Below, piece after piece: positions 43,290 to 52,534 of a DNA stretch of 64,000 nucleotides (positions are counted from its first letter, which is position 1; the number at the start of each line of letters is the position of its first letter). The stretch spans positions 496,001 to 560,000 of the forward strand of contig NZ_NQMO01000004.1 of assembly GCF_002257645.1 (NCBI RefSeq), read 5' to 3'. Below the pieces are notes generated by a model. That model was not told where the DNA came from, ran no database searches, and worked only from the letters and a program-made list of their open reading frames with translations. Made by a program: the position numbers and the translations under genes. The stretch is from Paenibacillus sp. XY044 (GTDB lineage Bacteria > Bacillota > Bacilli > Paenibacillales > Paenibacillaceae).

Positions 43290-44078
43290 GTGATCTTGCT
43301 CGAAATTAGAGGTTTTATCGGAACTCACGATAAGGACTGGGAGGACGAGCGGCAGTGGAGCCATCCCGATTTGGAAATCACCGTGGTGTTGGAAGGAAGC
43401 GGGCGCTTTGTCCATGAACAGGAAGAAAGGCGGGTCGAAGCAGGGCATGTCGCGCTGATTCCGTCTTTATCCTTGCATTCCTTTCACGCAATTACCCCGA
43501 TCCGGTTCGGGGTTGTGCTTGTTGACGGACTACCGGTGCATGTTCGTGAGCTGTTTGAACGGCAGATTGTCCTTGGCAAACCGCGCATCATTGCATTATC
43601 CCGCCTCGATCAGGACCGCTACGAGCGGCTGTTCCGGGAATGGCTGAGAAGCCGCTCGTCCATGCTGAAAGAGCCTGTCCGAAATGATTTGGCCTGGATC
43701 GAAATTCTGCTGCTGTTTTTGGACGAGCATTCCCACCCGGACCAGCAGTCGCTCACGGTATCGCATACGGGCGATTATATTCGCCAGCATCTTCAGGAGC
43801 CTATCGTCATCGGCAGCCTCGCGGAGATGGCAGGCCTGTCGGAAGAAGGCTTCCGCAAACGGTTTTTCAAAGCTTACGGGATGACGCCCAAGCAGTATCA
43901 GCAGATGTGCCGCCTGGAAGAAGCCAAGTGGCTTCTCAGCTCGACGGACAAGGATATGCAGTCCATAGCCGAGCAGATCGGCTTTGCCCAGCTGCACTCG
44001 TTTTCGCTTTGGTTCAAAAAGACCGAAGGTTGTCCTCCGTCGGAATGGCGAACGAGGCAGCGTCGCGACCATCATTAA
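43290..44078 (+). CDS. AraC-family transcriptional regulator
   Basis: This 262-residue regulator has an N-terminal cupin (ITVVLEGSGRFVHEQEERRVEAGHVALIPS) and a C-terminal HTH pair (IGSLAEMAGLSEEGFRKRFF and MQSIAEQIGFAQLHSFSLWF). It starts at GTG with AAGGAGG 5 nt upstream. The PhyH-type dioxygenase gene begins 135 bp downstream on the same strand and is its likely target. Confidence 0.9.
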   Translation: MILLEIRGFIGTHDKDWEDERQWSHPDLEITVVLEGSGRFVHEQEERRVEAGHVALIPSLSLHSFHAITPIRFGVVLVDGLPVHVRELFERQIVLGKPRIIALSRLDQDRYERLFREWLRSRSSMLKEPVRNDLAWIEILLLFLDEHSHPDQQSLTVSHTGDYIRQHLQEPIVIGSLAEMAGLSEEGFRKRFFKAYGMTPKQYQQMCRLEEAKWLLSSTDKDMQSIAEQIGFAQLHSFSLWFKKTEGCPPSEWRTRQRRDHH

Positions 44079-44213
44079 GGCAATCGGTCCGGTTTTGCGT
44101 AAAATGTGGCGGGTTTCGATTAACGACTTTCTCCTGAAGCAAGGGCTATGATGAGGGGGAATCTTCCGCTTCCGGCAGGAATGCGGGGTGATACCTTGAA
44201 AGGAGAGAGCGGC

Positions 44214-45110
44214 ATGAACGTAACGATCGGAACGAGGGAACTAGCGATGGGAAGCCGGTATTTGACCGAGCTGAAAAGCAGCAACGATATTTTGGAGGAT
44301 ACGGAAGCGCTGAGATTACGTCTGGCGGAGGAGGGATACCTGCTGATCCGCGGATTTCACGATCGGGCGCGGGTGTTGTCCGCAAGAGAGGAATTTTTGC
44401 ACAAACTCCAAGCCATGGGCAGATTGGAGCCGGGGGCCCCGCTGGACGAAGGGCGCATTTCCCAAGACAACCGCGGCATGATGTGGGGCGGTGGCACGGA
44501 GGAACTGCAGGGGGATTTCCCCCGATTTTTGGATGTAGTGAACCATCCTTCGGTCTTGGATTTTTTTGACCGTCTGCTTGGCGGCAAATCGATGACTTAC
44601 GACTATAAATGGCCGCGGGCCGTAGCCCATGGTGGAAATACCGGCGCGCATTACGATGTCGTGTATATGGGAAGGGGCACCAAAAACGTATATACGATGT
44701 GGACCCCTTTCGGAGACACTCCGCTTGAGCTGGGAACGTTGGCCATGTGCCTGGGCTCTCAGCATTTCAGCAAGATTAGGCAAACGTACGGCGAGATGGA
44801 TGTAGACCGGGATAATGTCGCGACAGGCTGGTTTTCCGAAGATCCGGTGGAGATCGTCGATACGTTTGGAGGACAATGGGCCACGACGTCTTTCGAAGCG
44901 GGCGATGCCATTGTTTTCGGTATGTACATGATGCATACTTCGCTTAACAACACGACGGACCGCTACCGGATCAGCTCGGATACCCGCTATCAGCTCGCAT
45001 TGGAGCCGGTCGATGAAAGATGGGTGGGCCGCAAGCCAAAGGGGCATTACGCATGGGGCAAGACGACACCGAAACCGGTTGCCGATGCCCGCAAGGAATG
45101 GGGCGTGTAG
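44214..45110 (+). CDS. Phytanoyl-CoA dioxygenase (PhyH)-family protein
   Basis: This 298-residue Fe(II)/2-oxoglutarate-type oxygenase has the first iron ligands in GAHYDVVYMG (H-x-D) and the distal His in MMHTSLNNTTDRYRISSDTRYQL, where the Arg would hold 2-oxoglutarate. No signal peptide. AAAGGAG lies 8 nt before ATG at 44214. An ATG at 44148 is in frame but unsupported. The family hydroxylates varied small molecules. Context with an AraC regulator and an MGH1-type glycosidase suggests a carbohydrate or secondary metabolite substrate, which is inferred. Confidence 0.9.
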   Translation: MNVTIGTRELAMGSRYLTELKSSNDILEDTEALRLRLAEEGYLLIRGFHDRARVLSAREEFLHKLQAMGRLEPGAPLDEGRISQDNRGMMWGGGTEELQGDFPRFLDVVNHPSVLDFFDRLLGGKSMTYDYKWPRAVAHGGNTGAHYDVVYMGRGTKNVYTMWTPFGDTPLELGTLAMCLGSQHFSKIRQTYGEMDVDRDNVATGWFSEDPVEIVDTFGGQWATTSFEAGDAIVFGMYMMHTSLNNTTDRYRISSDTRYQLALEPVDERWVGRKPKGHYAWGKTTPKPVADARKEWGV

Positions 45111-45291
45111 GGAAGGCGAATGCCTAATCCAACAATCGTACCCCCTCACACCTGACAAAAAGACACGATTGCCCGGAAAATAAAGCCGTCCCCAACAAAT
45201 GTGCAGGTACATGGAAACACCTGGCCGTTTCCCTTCCACGCGTCCCGGTTTACAATGAAAGCGTTATATTCCTGGACAAAGGAGAACAGCC

Positions 45292-47001
45292 ATGAATTTT
45301 GACCTGAACGTAGTGCCCTTCAGCCGCAGAGAAACGTTTCTGGCGGTATCGCTGCTGCCTGAGGGTAAAAATAGACCGGCCGGGCTGTACCTGCGCACCA
45401 TCCGGGGCGGGGACGACAAGTTCGGGGAGGCGTTCCACATCGAACTGCTGGATGACGCCGGAGAGCTTCTGCCGTTCAAGGCCGAAGCCAATCCCGCGAG
45501 CGTGAAGCTCGCCTCCACCGAAGCCGCGACTTATGCGGAGCTGTGCATTTCAGACAGCCGCACCGTGCGCTTCCGAAACAAAGGCTGCGGCATCCGGCTG
45601 ACCTTTCAGCCGGCGGCTTACGATTATGCCTATGAGGCGGTGCCCGGCAGCTGGGAAGTGAACAGCTTTACGCACGAATGCCGGTTTATGCTGACCCGCC
45701 TTGCCGGCAGCATGAAGATGGAAGTGATTTGGGACAAGATCAAGAGCTCGCGCATCGTGGCTGAGTTTATGGCAGGCGGAGACGCGGGCGAGGCTGAATT
45801 CGCCGTCGAAGAATTCCGGACCGTGTGGGAGCCGCGGCCGGCTTGGGAGCCCTTTGAGGCGGCGGTGAAGGAAGCCGAGGCCGAATTTGCGGCCTGGCTG
45901 GATCACAGCCTTGCGGTCCCAGAGCGATGGCAGGAAGGGCGGGAGCTGGCGGCTTACATTACGTGGTCGTGCCTCGTCCCGGCCGAAGGCTGCCTGACGC
46001 GTCCGGCGATGTACATGTCGAAGAACTGGATGACGAATATATGGAGCTGGGATCACTGCTTTAACGCCATGGCGCTGGTGCGCCACGATCCGAAGCTGGC
46101 GTGGGACCAGTTCATGATCTTTTTCGACCGGCAGGATGAGAGCGGGCTTCTACCCGATTTTATCAACGATAAGTATGAGCTGTGGAACTGCAACAAGCCG
46201 CCGATTCACGGGTGGACGCTCGGCTGGATGATGCGCCGGACCGATTGGATCGGCGAAGCGCAGCTTCGGGAAGTATACGGGCCGCTGTCCAAATGGACGG
46301 AGTGGTGGTTCCGGTACCGGGACGGCGATGGCGACGGCATTCCCCAGTATAATCACGGCAACGATTCCGGCTGGGACAACAGCACGGCGTTCAATAACGG
46401 CATTCCGGTGGAAAGCCCGGACCTGTCCGCCTTCCTGGTTGTGCAGGCGGAGCTTCTGGCCGAGATTGCCGGGATGCTGGGCAAGGCGGAGGAATCGGCG
46501 CGGTGGCGCCGGCTTGCCGGGGATACGCTGGACGCCATGCTCCGGCATTTCTGGAAGGACGGCCGGTTCACGGCATGCCGGTCAGGGACGCATGAGCGCT
46601 CGCAAGGCGACAGCCTGCTGCTGTTCGTGCCGATCCTGCTCGGTAACCGGCTGCCGGAAGAGATCCGGACCGCACTGCTGCAGGGGCTGCGGGAGGAGGG
46701 TCGTTTCCTCACCGGCAACGGCTGGGCGACCGAAAGCATCAGCAGTCCCTATTACCAGCCCGACGGCTACTGGCGCGGGCCGATCTGGGCGCCATCCACC
46801 ATGCTGCTCGTGGAAGGCGTCGCCGCGGCGGGGGATACGGAGCTCGCCCGAGAGGTGGCGCAGCGGTTCTGCCGCATGCTGAACAAGAGCGGCATGGCTG
46901 AAAACTTCGACGCGCTGACGGGAGAAGGGTTGCGGGACCGGGCTTTTACCTGGACGTCGAGCGTATTTTTGATCCTCGGACACGAATACGGGGAAATATA
47001 G
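45292..47001 (+). CDS. Glycosidase of the MGH1/GH63-like (alpha/alpha)6 barrel type
   Basis: This 569-residue cytoplasmic enzyme has an N-terminal beta domain (about 1-180) and a helical barrel with MTNIWSWDHCFNAMAL, GLLPDFINDKYELWNCNKPP, WGDS-like NHGNDSGWDNSTAFNNG, GDSLLLFVPILLGNRLP and the diagnostic YWRGPIWAPSTMLL. Members include mannosylglycerate hydrolase, trehalase-like and alpha-glucosidase GH63 enzymes. Exact specificity is unclear. RBS AAAGGAG precedes ATG. It is separate from the PhyH gene by 181 bp and followed by a hairpin at 47009. Confidence 0.85.
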   Translation: MNFDLNVVPFSRRETFLAVSLLPEGKNRPAGLYLRTIRGGDDKFGEAFHIELLDDAGELLPFKAEANPASVKLASTEAATYAELCISDSRTVRFRNKGCGIRLTFQPAAYDYAYEAVPGSWEVNSFTHECRFMLTRLAGSMKMEVIWDKIKSSRIVAEFMAGGDAGEAEFAVEEFRTVWEPRPAWEPFEAAVKEAEAEFAAWLDHSLAVPERWQEGRELAAYITWSCLVPAEGCLTRPAMYMSKNWMTNIWSWDHCFNAMALVRHDPKLAWDQFMIFFDRQDESGLLPDFINDKYELWNCNKPPIHGWTLGWMMRRTDWIGEAQLREVYGPLSKWTEWWFRYRDGDGDGIPQYNHGNDSGWDNSTAFNNGIPVESPDLSAFLVVQAELLAEIAGMLGKAEESARWRRLAGDTLDAMLRHFWKDGRFTACRSGTHERSQGDSLLLFVPILLGNRLPEEIRTALLQGLREEGRFLTGNGWATESISSPYYQPDGYWRGPIWAPSTMLLVEGVAAAGDTELAREVAQRFCRMLNKSGMAENFDALTGEGLRDRAFTWTSSVFLILGHEYGEI

Positions 47002-47008
47002 CGGGATC

Positions 47009-47059
47009 ATGCACTTCTTCGGAAGGGACTTTTTGGAAAAGTCCTCCGGGGAGGTGCAT
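47009..47059 (+). terminator. Stem-loop after the MGH1-type gene
   Basis: ATGCACTTC pairs with GAGGTGCAT and encloses a perfect GGACTTTT-TGG-AAAAGTCC hairpin with CGG/CCG between. The following T-run is weak (TTTCCCGTTT), so termination is uncertain. Confidence 0.4.
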
Positions 47060-47214
47060 TTCCCGTTTCCGAAAGAAGCATGGCTTCCGCAAACAAGGCG
47101 CTTGACCACGGATTTTTGTAAGCGGTAACAATTGCGCGGCGAAAGGGCTCCGTCCCCTGTCCGTCCATGCTAGAATGCAGATAGACGACTACCGTGAAGA
47201 GGAGGGGATCCGCC

Positions 47215-48978
47215 ATGAATATCCGCCGGCACGGACCGCTGCGGCGCTGGCTTCCGGCAGGAGCTTACCGCAGCATCCGGACCAAACTGCTTGTATGCTT
47301 TCTGATTGTGACGCTGATCCCGCTGCTCTCGCTCGGGGCGCTTTCTTACTACCAGTCCGCCAGGACGGTCAATTCCCAGTTCGGCCGTTACGGCGAGAAC
47401 ACGGTGGCCCAACTGCAGCAGCAGTCGGACTCCATGCTGGGCCGCATGAAGCAGATGGGCCAGACGATCTATTCGTATTTGCTGGATCCTGCCCATGCGG
47501 ACCTCGGAAGCGATCCGCCGGTCAGCTACGGCGAAATTATGGAGAAGAACGACTTCGAATCCGTCCTGAGGTCGCTGGCTAACGACCAGACGGCCGGGAT
47601 TTATATTATCACGCCATCCGGATATTATTACGGCGAAAATAACCTCGACGTCGCCAAGCTCGCCGATATTCCGGCCTGGAAGAGCATGCCGGCTCCTAGC
47701 AGCGGCCCCTACTGGCTGGGCTTCTACATGCAGAATCATGCGATATCCGCCTCGGAGCAGGCCGGTCCGGCAGTGCTGGGACTGGCCGTGCCGATCCGGA
47801 ACCCGGGCGGCGCCCAGGACGGCAGCACGATCCTGATCGAGGAAGATGCCCGGGATCTGCTGCGTTTGTTCCGGCAGTTCGAAGAGGATACGAAGGCGCA
47901 TCTGACGATTCAGGCGCCGGACGGCCGGACCGTTTACGCAAGCGCGGAATCCTTTGCGCCGAGGGACAACGATATCATCTGGGACCGGACGCTGTCCGTC
48001 AATCGTTGGAAGATCGAGGCGAGGCTGCCTGCCAAGGCCTTCTACCAGTCATCGGGAGTCATCCGGTCGAACACGGTCATCGTGGCGGTATGTTCCTGCC
48101 TGCTCGCTTTCGCGCTGGCTTACGTGTTTACCTCCCGGTTTACGGGCCGCATCCGTTCCCTGAAGGAATCGATGCAGAAGGTCAGCTTCGGCAAGCTGGA
48201 CACACGGGTCCCGGTCGAAGGACGGGACGAGCTCGGGAGCCTGGATATCAGCTTCAACCGGATGGTCAGCGGCGTGCAATCGCTCGTGCAGGAAGTGGAA
48301 CGAAGCGAGCGCCTCAAGAAGGAGGCGGAGCTGAAGGCATTCCATTATCAGATCAATCCGCATCTGCTCTTCAATACGCTGAACTCGATCCAGTGGAAGG
48401 CCAGGCTGGAAGGAGCGGAGGAAATCCGCCGGATGCTGTATCACCTGACGATGGTGCTGGAGGGCAACCTTGATATATCGCAGGAGCTCGTCACACTGGA
48501 CCGGGAGCTGCGGATGATCGGGCATTTTTTGAAGATCCAGGAAATCCGCTATGGAGCCGTATTCCAATATAAGCTGGACTGCGAGGAAGCTCTGAAGCGG
48601 TTCGTCATCCCGCGGATGACGCTGCAGCCGCTGTTTGAAAACATCTTTTTCCACGGTTTTACCGATGGGGCAGGCATCATCGAACTGAACGTCCGGGAGC
48701 AGGGGGAGGAGCTTCTGCTGGAACTAAAAGACAACGGGGTCGGCATCAGCGAAGAGAAACTCGCTCAGCTGCTGGCTCCGAATCCCGAGCCCCGCGGCCG
48801 CGGAGGCCTCGGCGTAAGGAATGCGTACCAGAAATTCAAGCTGCACTTCGGCCCGCGGTACGGGCTTACCATACGTTCAATTAAGGGAGAGGGAACATCA
48901 ATACAGATTCGTTGGCCTAAAAAGGAGGAGCATCCGGATGGAGAACGCAAACAACCTGAAAGTGCTGATTGCCGATGA
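47215..48978 (+). CDS. Sensor histidine kinase, YesM type
   Basis: This 587-residue membrane kinase has TM1 near 20-45 (KLLVCFLIVTLIPLLSLGAL), an outside domain, TM2 near 285-305 (TVIVAVCSCLLAFALAYVF), HAMP, and phosphoacceptor H383 in QINPHLLFNTL. The ATPase domain has QPLFENIFFHG and LKDNGVGIS. ATG at 47215 has AGGAGG upstream. The next gene, its partner regulator, starts inside it, 41 bp overlap. It likely senses the sugar imported by the following ABC system. Confidence 0.93.
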   Translation: MNIRRHGPLRRWLPAGAYRSIRTKLLVCFLIVTLIPLLSLGALSYYQSARTVNSQFGRYGENTVAQLQQQSDSMLGRMKQMGQTIYSYLLDPAHADLGSDPPVSYGEIMEKNDFESVLRSLANDQTAGIYIITPSGYYYGENNLDVAKLADIPAWKSMPAPSSGPYWLGFYMQNHAISASEQAGPAVLGLAVPIRNPGGAQDGSTILIEEDARDLLRLFRQFEEDTKAHLTIQAPDGRTVYASAESFAPRDNDIIWDRTLSVNRWKIEARLPAKAFYQSSGVIRSNTVIVAVCSCLLAFALAYVFTSRFTGRIRSLKESMQKVSFGKLDTRVPVEGRDELGSLDISFNRMVSGVQSLVQEVERSERLKKEAELKAFHYQINPHLLFNTLNSIQWKARLEGAEEIRRMLYHLTMVLEGNLDISQELVTLDRELRMIGHFLKIQEIRYGAVFQYKLDCEEALKRFVIPRMTLQPLFENIFFHGFTDGAGIIELNVREQGEELLLELKDNGVGISEEKLAQLLAPNPEPRGRGGLGVRNAYQKFKLHFGPRYGLTIRSIKGEGTSIQIRWPKKEEHPDGERKQPESADCR

Positions 48979-50119
48979 CGAGAGCATCGTGCGCAAAGGC
49001 CTGAGATCGACGGTGCCCTGGGAGCGGTTCGGCATGGAGGTCGTGGCCGACGCGCCCAACGGGGCGAAGGCGTGGGAAGCCTTCAAGGAGCACCGCCCGG
49101 ACATCGTCATTACCGATATCGTCATGCCGGAGATGGACGGCATCGAGCTGCTGCGCAGGGTCAAGGAGGCCGAGGAACGGACGAAAATCATCCTGCTCAG
49201 CTGCCACCGGGATTTTGAATACGCGCAGCAGGGCATCCAGCTCGGGGCGTCGGGATACCTTCTGAAGACCGCGTTTGAGGACGAAGAGCTGGAAGGGCTG
49301 CTGGAGAAGCTGCAGCGGGAGCTTCAGCGGGTTCCGTCCCCAGCACCGCTGGACGGGGAGAAGCTGGAAGCGCTCCTGTTCGGCTGGCTCAGCGGCAGCA
49401 GCGGAAGATTTCCCGCCGAGCTGGAGCGGCTTCGCGCGGAGGCGTGGCGTTTTGGCGGCCAGAACGTGCATGTGTACCTTGTCCGGACGGAGGGCTGCGG
49501 CATGCCGTGGGCCGAATGGCTGATGGCGAAGCAGCTCGTACACAGCTCGGGAAGTGAAGCGATCATCCCCTATGGCGGGGACGCCTGCTATTGGATCGTG
49601 CCGGAGGGGCTGCAGGAGGCGACGAACAGCCTGCTGATCGAAGCCAAGGGCAGCCATGGCCTGCTCAAATGGTCCGCCAAGGGGCCCCTCGGCACTGGCA
49701 GCGACATCGCGGAAGCGTTCCGCTCCCTGCATAAGGAGGCCGAGCTGGAACGGGTGTATGGGGTGTCCGGCGACGACTGGCCCGAGCCCATTCAAAAGGC
49801 GGTGCGCCTGCTTCATGAGCAGCCCGGTTCCGACTGGTCGGCGAGCGAGCTGGCCGAAGAGGTCGGACTCAGCCGCAGCCATTTTTCCATCCTGTTCAAA
49901 AAGACGGTCGGCGACAGCTTTATTGCGTTCCAATACAAGCGCAAGTTGCGGCTGGCCCAGGGGCTGCTGCGGGATACGGATCTGACGATGCAGGATATCG
50001 CCGAGCGGACGGGGCTTGGCGACAGCAAATATTTCAGTAAATGGTTCAAACGCTGTACGGGTCAGACCCCAAGCCAATTCCGGACCGTGCAAAAAGGCGA
50101 ATCGGACCGGACAGTTTGA
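48938..50119 (+). CDS. Response regulator, YesN type (REC plus AraC HTH)
   Basis: This 393-residue regulator has a receiver with D13/D14, phosphoacceptor D60 in VITDIVMPEMDG and the Lys of YLLKTAFED. It has an unusually short linker of about 170 residues, and a C-terminal AraC HTH (VGLSRSHFSILFKKTVGDS and MQDIAERTGLGDSKYFSKWF). AAAGGAGGAG precedes ATG at 48938. Upstream in-frame ATG codons lie inside the kinase gene without a site. It probably activates the galactoside operon at 50251-60347. Confidence 0.92.
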   Translation: MENANNLKVLIADDESIVRKGLRSTVPWERFGMEVVADAPNGAKAWEAFKEHRPDIVITDIVMPEMDGIELLRRVKEAEERTKIILLSCHRDFEYAQQGIQLGASGYLLKTAFEDEELEGLLEKLQRELQRVPSPAPLDGEKLEALLFGWLSGSSGRFPAELERLRAEAWRFGGQNVHVYLVRTEGCGMPWAEWLMAKQLVHSSGSEAIIPYGGDACYWIVPEGLQEATNSLLIEAKGSHGLLKWSAKGPLGTGSDIAEAFRSLHKEAELERVYGVSGDDWPEPIQKAVRLLHEQPGSDWSASELAEEVGLSRSHFSILFKKTVGDSFIAFQYKRKLRLAQGLLRDTDLTMQDIAERTGLGDSKYFSKWFKRCTGQTPSQFRTVQKGESDRTV

Positions 50120-50172
50120 CACCCCGCCTGCAACTTCAAACAAAAAGACGCCAAATTGCCGATGAACGCACG

Positions 50173-50216
50173 TTTTGAACCGCTTTCAAAAGAGTTACGA
50201 TGAAAGCGGTTCAAAA
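50173..50216. promoter_or_regulatory. Perfect 16-bp inverted repeat, operator candidate
   Basis: TTTTGAACCGCTTTCA (50173-50188) and TGAAAGCGGTTCAAAA (50201-50216) are perfect inverse copies with a 12-nt spacer. Each arm resembles a 13-14 bp cre-type box but is one base short. It stands 35 bp before the binding-protein start. No T-run follows, so it is more like a binding site than a terminator. Confidence 0.7.
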
Positions 50217-50250
50217 ATGATATACCTCATTCGCGAGAGGAGCTGACAAT

Positions 50251-51522
50251 ATGAAGAAACAGGCTTCACTTATCGTTCTTGCGGCGGCGCTGATGGTGTC
50301 ACTGTCGGCCTGCGGCGGCAGCGGGAGCGGGAGTAAGGCGGAAACGGCCGGCCAGGGCGGCGGCTCCGAATCGGGGGCCACGCTCCGCTTCGCCACCTGG
50401 GACACGGGGGATGCGCTCAAAATCGAGCAGGACATCGCCAAAAAGTTCGAAGAGAGTCATCCGGGCACGAAGGTGCAGGTGGAGGCTTATGCGGACGGCT
50501 TTGACCAGAAGCTCGCGGCAGGCTTCGGAGCCGCCAATCCGCCCGACGTCATGTACATGTGGGATTTCCCGACCTACCACCAATCGCTTGAGCCGCTGGA
50601 CAGCTTTGCGGACAAAGACAAGGATTTAAATATTGATGATTTCTACAAGGGCCTGTTCAATTACGGCAAAATCGACGGTACCCTGTACGGCATTCCGGCG
50701 GGTTTTACGACGCGGGTGGTGTACTACAACAAGAAGCTGTTTGATGAGGCGGGCATCCCGTATCCGAAGGACGGCTGGACCTGGCCCGAATTCCAGGAGA
50801 TCGCCGGGAAGCTGACGGATAAATCCAAGAAGCAGTACGGCTTCGGCGCCCGCGCGGAGAACGACACATACGATCTGCAGGGGTTCGTATGGAGCAACGG
50901 CGGCTCGTTCATTTCGCCTGACGGCAAGACGATCGACGGATATATGAACAGCAAGGAAACCGCAGCGGCGATCCAGATGTTCGGCGACATGGTGAAGAAC
51001 GGTTCGGCCGTGCTCACCGGCGGAAAGGGGCAGCAGAGCGGCGACGACATTTTCAAAGCCGGCAAAATCGCCATGTGGGAAAGCGGTATCTGGCCGCTGG
51101 AGTCGTTCCGTCAGGCGGGCGTCGATGTAGGCACGGTCGAAATGCCGGCCTTCCCGGGCAAACCGGTCAAAGGCGTGCTGGCCGAATCGGCGTTGTCCAT
51201 CGCGAAAGATTCCAAGCAGAAGGATCTGGCCTGGGAGTTCATCAAGTTCTACGTATCCGATGCGTCGATCAAAATGCGGGTAGCCGACCTCCCGGTGCGC
51301 CAAAGCGTCGTCAATGAGCTGAAAAAGGACCAGGATCCGCTCTACAAGCCGTACTACACGATGCTGGAGCGTTCCGACAACACGCCGGCATTCCTGCTGA
51401 ATCCGAAGTGGAATGAGGTCAACCGCCAGCTCTCCGCCGCGGTGGAATCGGTCATGCACGGCAGCAATGCCCAGGATGTGCTGAACCAGGCCGTGAAGGA
51501 CAGCGAACGCTACATGAAATAA
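50251..51522 (+). CDS. Extracellular sugar-binding lipoprotein
   Basis: This 423-residue protein has a lipoprotein signal MVSLSACGGSG with lipidated Cys near residue 23, then TLRFATWDTGDALKIEQDIAK. It has the family features PDVMYMWDFPTYHQ, YGIPAGFTTRVVYYNKKLFDEAGIPYP and MWESGIWPLESF. Length fits MalE/family-1 sugar binders. AGAGGAG precedes ATG. It leads the operon with two permeases and GH2, so a galactoside is the probable ligand. Confidence 0.92.
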   Translation: MKKQASLIVLAAALMVSLSACGGSGSGSKAETAGQGGGSESGATLRFATWDTGDALKIEQDIAKKFEESHPGTKVQVEAYADGFDQKLAAGFGAANPPDVMYMWDFPTYHQSLEPLDSFADKDKDLNIDDFYKGLFNYGKIDGTLYGIPAGFTTRVVYYNKKLFDEAGIPYPKDGWTWPEFQEIAGKLTDKSKKQYGFGARAENDTYDLQGFVWSNGGSFISPDGKTIDGYMNSKETAAAIQMFGDMVKNGSAVLTGGKGQQSGDDIFKAGKIAMWESGIWPLESFRQAGVDVGTVEMPAFPGKPVKGVLAESALSIAKDSKQKDLAWEFIKFYVSDASIKMRVADLPVRQSVVNELKKDQDPLYKPYYTMLERSDNTPAFLLNPKWNEVNRQLSAAVESVMHGSNAQDVLNQAVKDSERYMK

Positions 51523-51547
51523 TTCCTGAAGAAAGAAGGTTGGGAGA

Positions 51548-52534
51548 ATGGCTCAAACCTACCTCCACCCGGCACGGGAACAGTCAGCCGCCCTCAAGGC
51601 CTTGAAGAAACGCAGACGGGGTGGGGCTGCTCCCTACCTCTTCATTTTTCCGTGGATATTCGGCTTTCTCGTCTTCACGCTGGGACCGCTGCTGTTTTCG
51701 CTCGTCATTTCGTTCTTTGACTGGCCGATCGTCGGCAAAGTGACGTTTATCGGGCTCGGCAACTATGTGGAAATGTTCACCGACGATCCGCTGTTCTGGA
51801 AATCGCTGATGGTGACGCTGAAATTCGCCGTGCTGTTCGTGCCGCTGAACATCGTCGTCGCCCTCGGGCTCGCGATGCTGCTCAACCAGAAGGTTCGGGG
51901 CAGCGCGATTTTCCGCACGGCATTCTACCTTCCATCCGTCATTTCGGGCGTGGCACTGGCCATGATCTGGTCCTGGGTATACAGCGGCGATTACGGCATC
52001 CTGAATTACTTCCTGTCGATCTTCGGGATTCAGGGGCCGGATTGGCTGAACGATACGAAATGGTCGCTGGTCGCGATGGTCGTCGCCAGCTTGTGGGGAC
52101 AAGGCTCGATGATGCTGATTTTTCTGGCGGGGCTCAAAGGCATCCCGAAGGATCTCTACGAGTCCGCCTCCATCGACGGCGCGGGCAAGCTTCGGCAGTT
52201 TGTCAGCGTGACGGTTCCGATGATCACCCCGACGATTCTGTTCAACCTGATCACGTCGATTATCGCGGCGTTCCAGCAGCTGACGCTGGCTCTGCTCCTG
52301 ACGGGCGGGGGGCCGATGAAGGCGACGTATTTTTACGCGATGTACATGTATGAGAACGCATTTAAGTATTTCAAAATGGGCTACTCCGCCGCCAACGCCT
52401 GGTTCATGTTCCTGATCGTGCTCACGCTGACGTTCCTGGTGTTCAAGTCGTCGGAAGCGTGGGTGTTCTACGAAGGCGAAATGAAGCGCGGCCCGCAGAA
52501 GAAGCCGAAACCGGCGAAAGGAGGCCGGGCATGA
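51548..52534 (+). CDS. Carbohydrate ABC transporter permease (MalF/UgpA type)
   Basis: This 328-residue permease starts 25 bp after the binding-protein gene. Membrane segments begin PYLFIFPWIFGFLVFTLGPLL, and the EAA loop is DLYESASIDGAGKLRQFVSV. The long charged C-terminus (KRGPQKKPKPAKGG) is cytoplasmic. Its stop overlaps the next permease start (ATGA arrangement), showing coupled translation. No local ATPase is encoded. Confidence 0.93.
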   Translation: MAQTYLHPAREQSAALKALKKRRRGGAAPYLFIFPWIFGFLVFTLGPLLFSLVISFFDWPIVGKVTFIGLGNYVEMFTDDPLFWKSLMVTLKFAVLFVPLNIVVALGLAMLLNQKVRGSAIFRTAFYLPSVISGVALAMIWSWVYSGDYGILNYFLSIFGIQGPDWLNDTKWSLVAMVVASLWGQGSMMLIFLAGLKGIPKDLYESASIDGAGKLRQFVSVTVPMITPTILFNLITSIIAAFQQLTLALLLTGGGPMKATYFYAMYMYENAFKYFKMGYSAANAWFMFLIVLTLTFLVFKSSEAWVFYEGEMKRGPQKKPKPAKGGRA

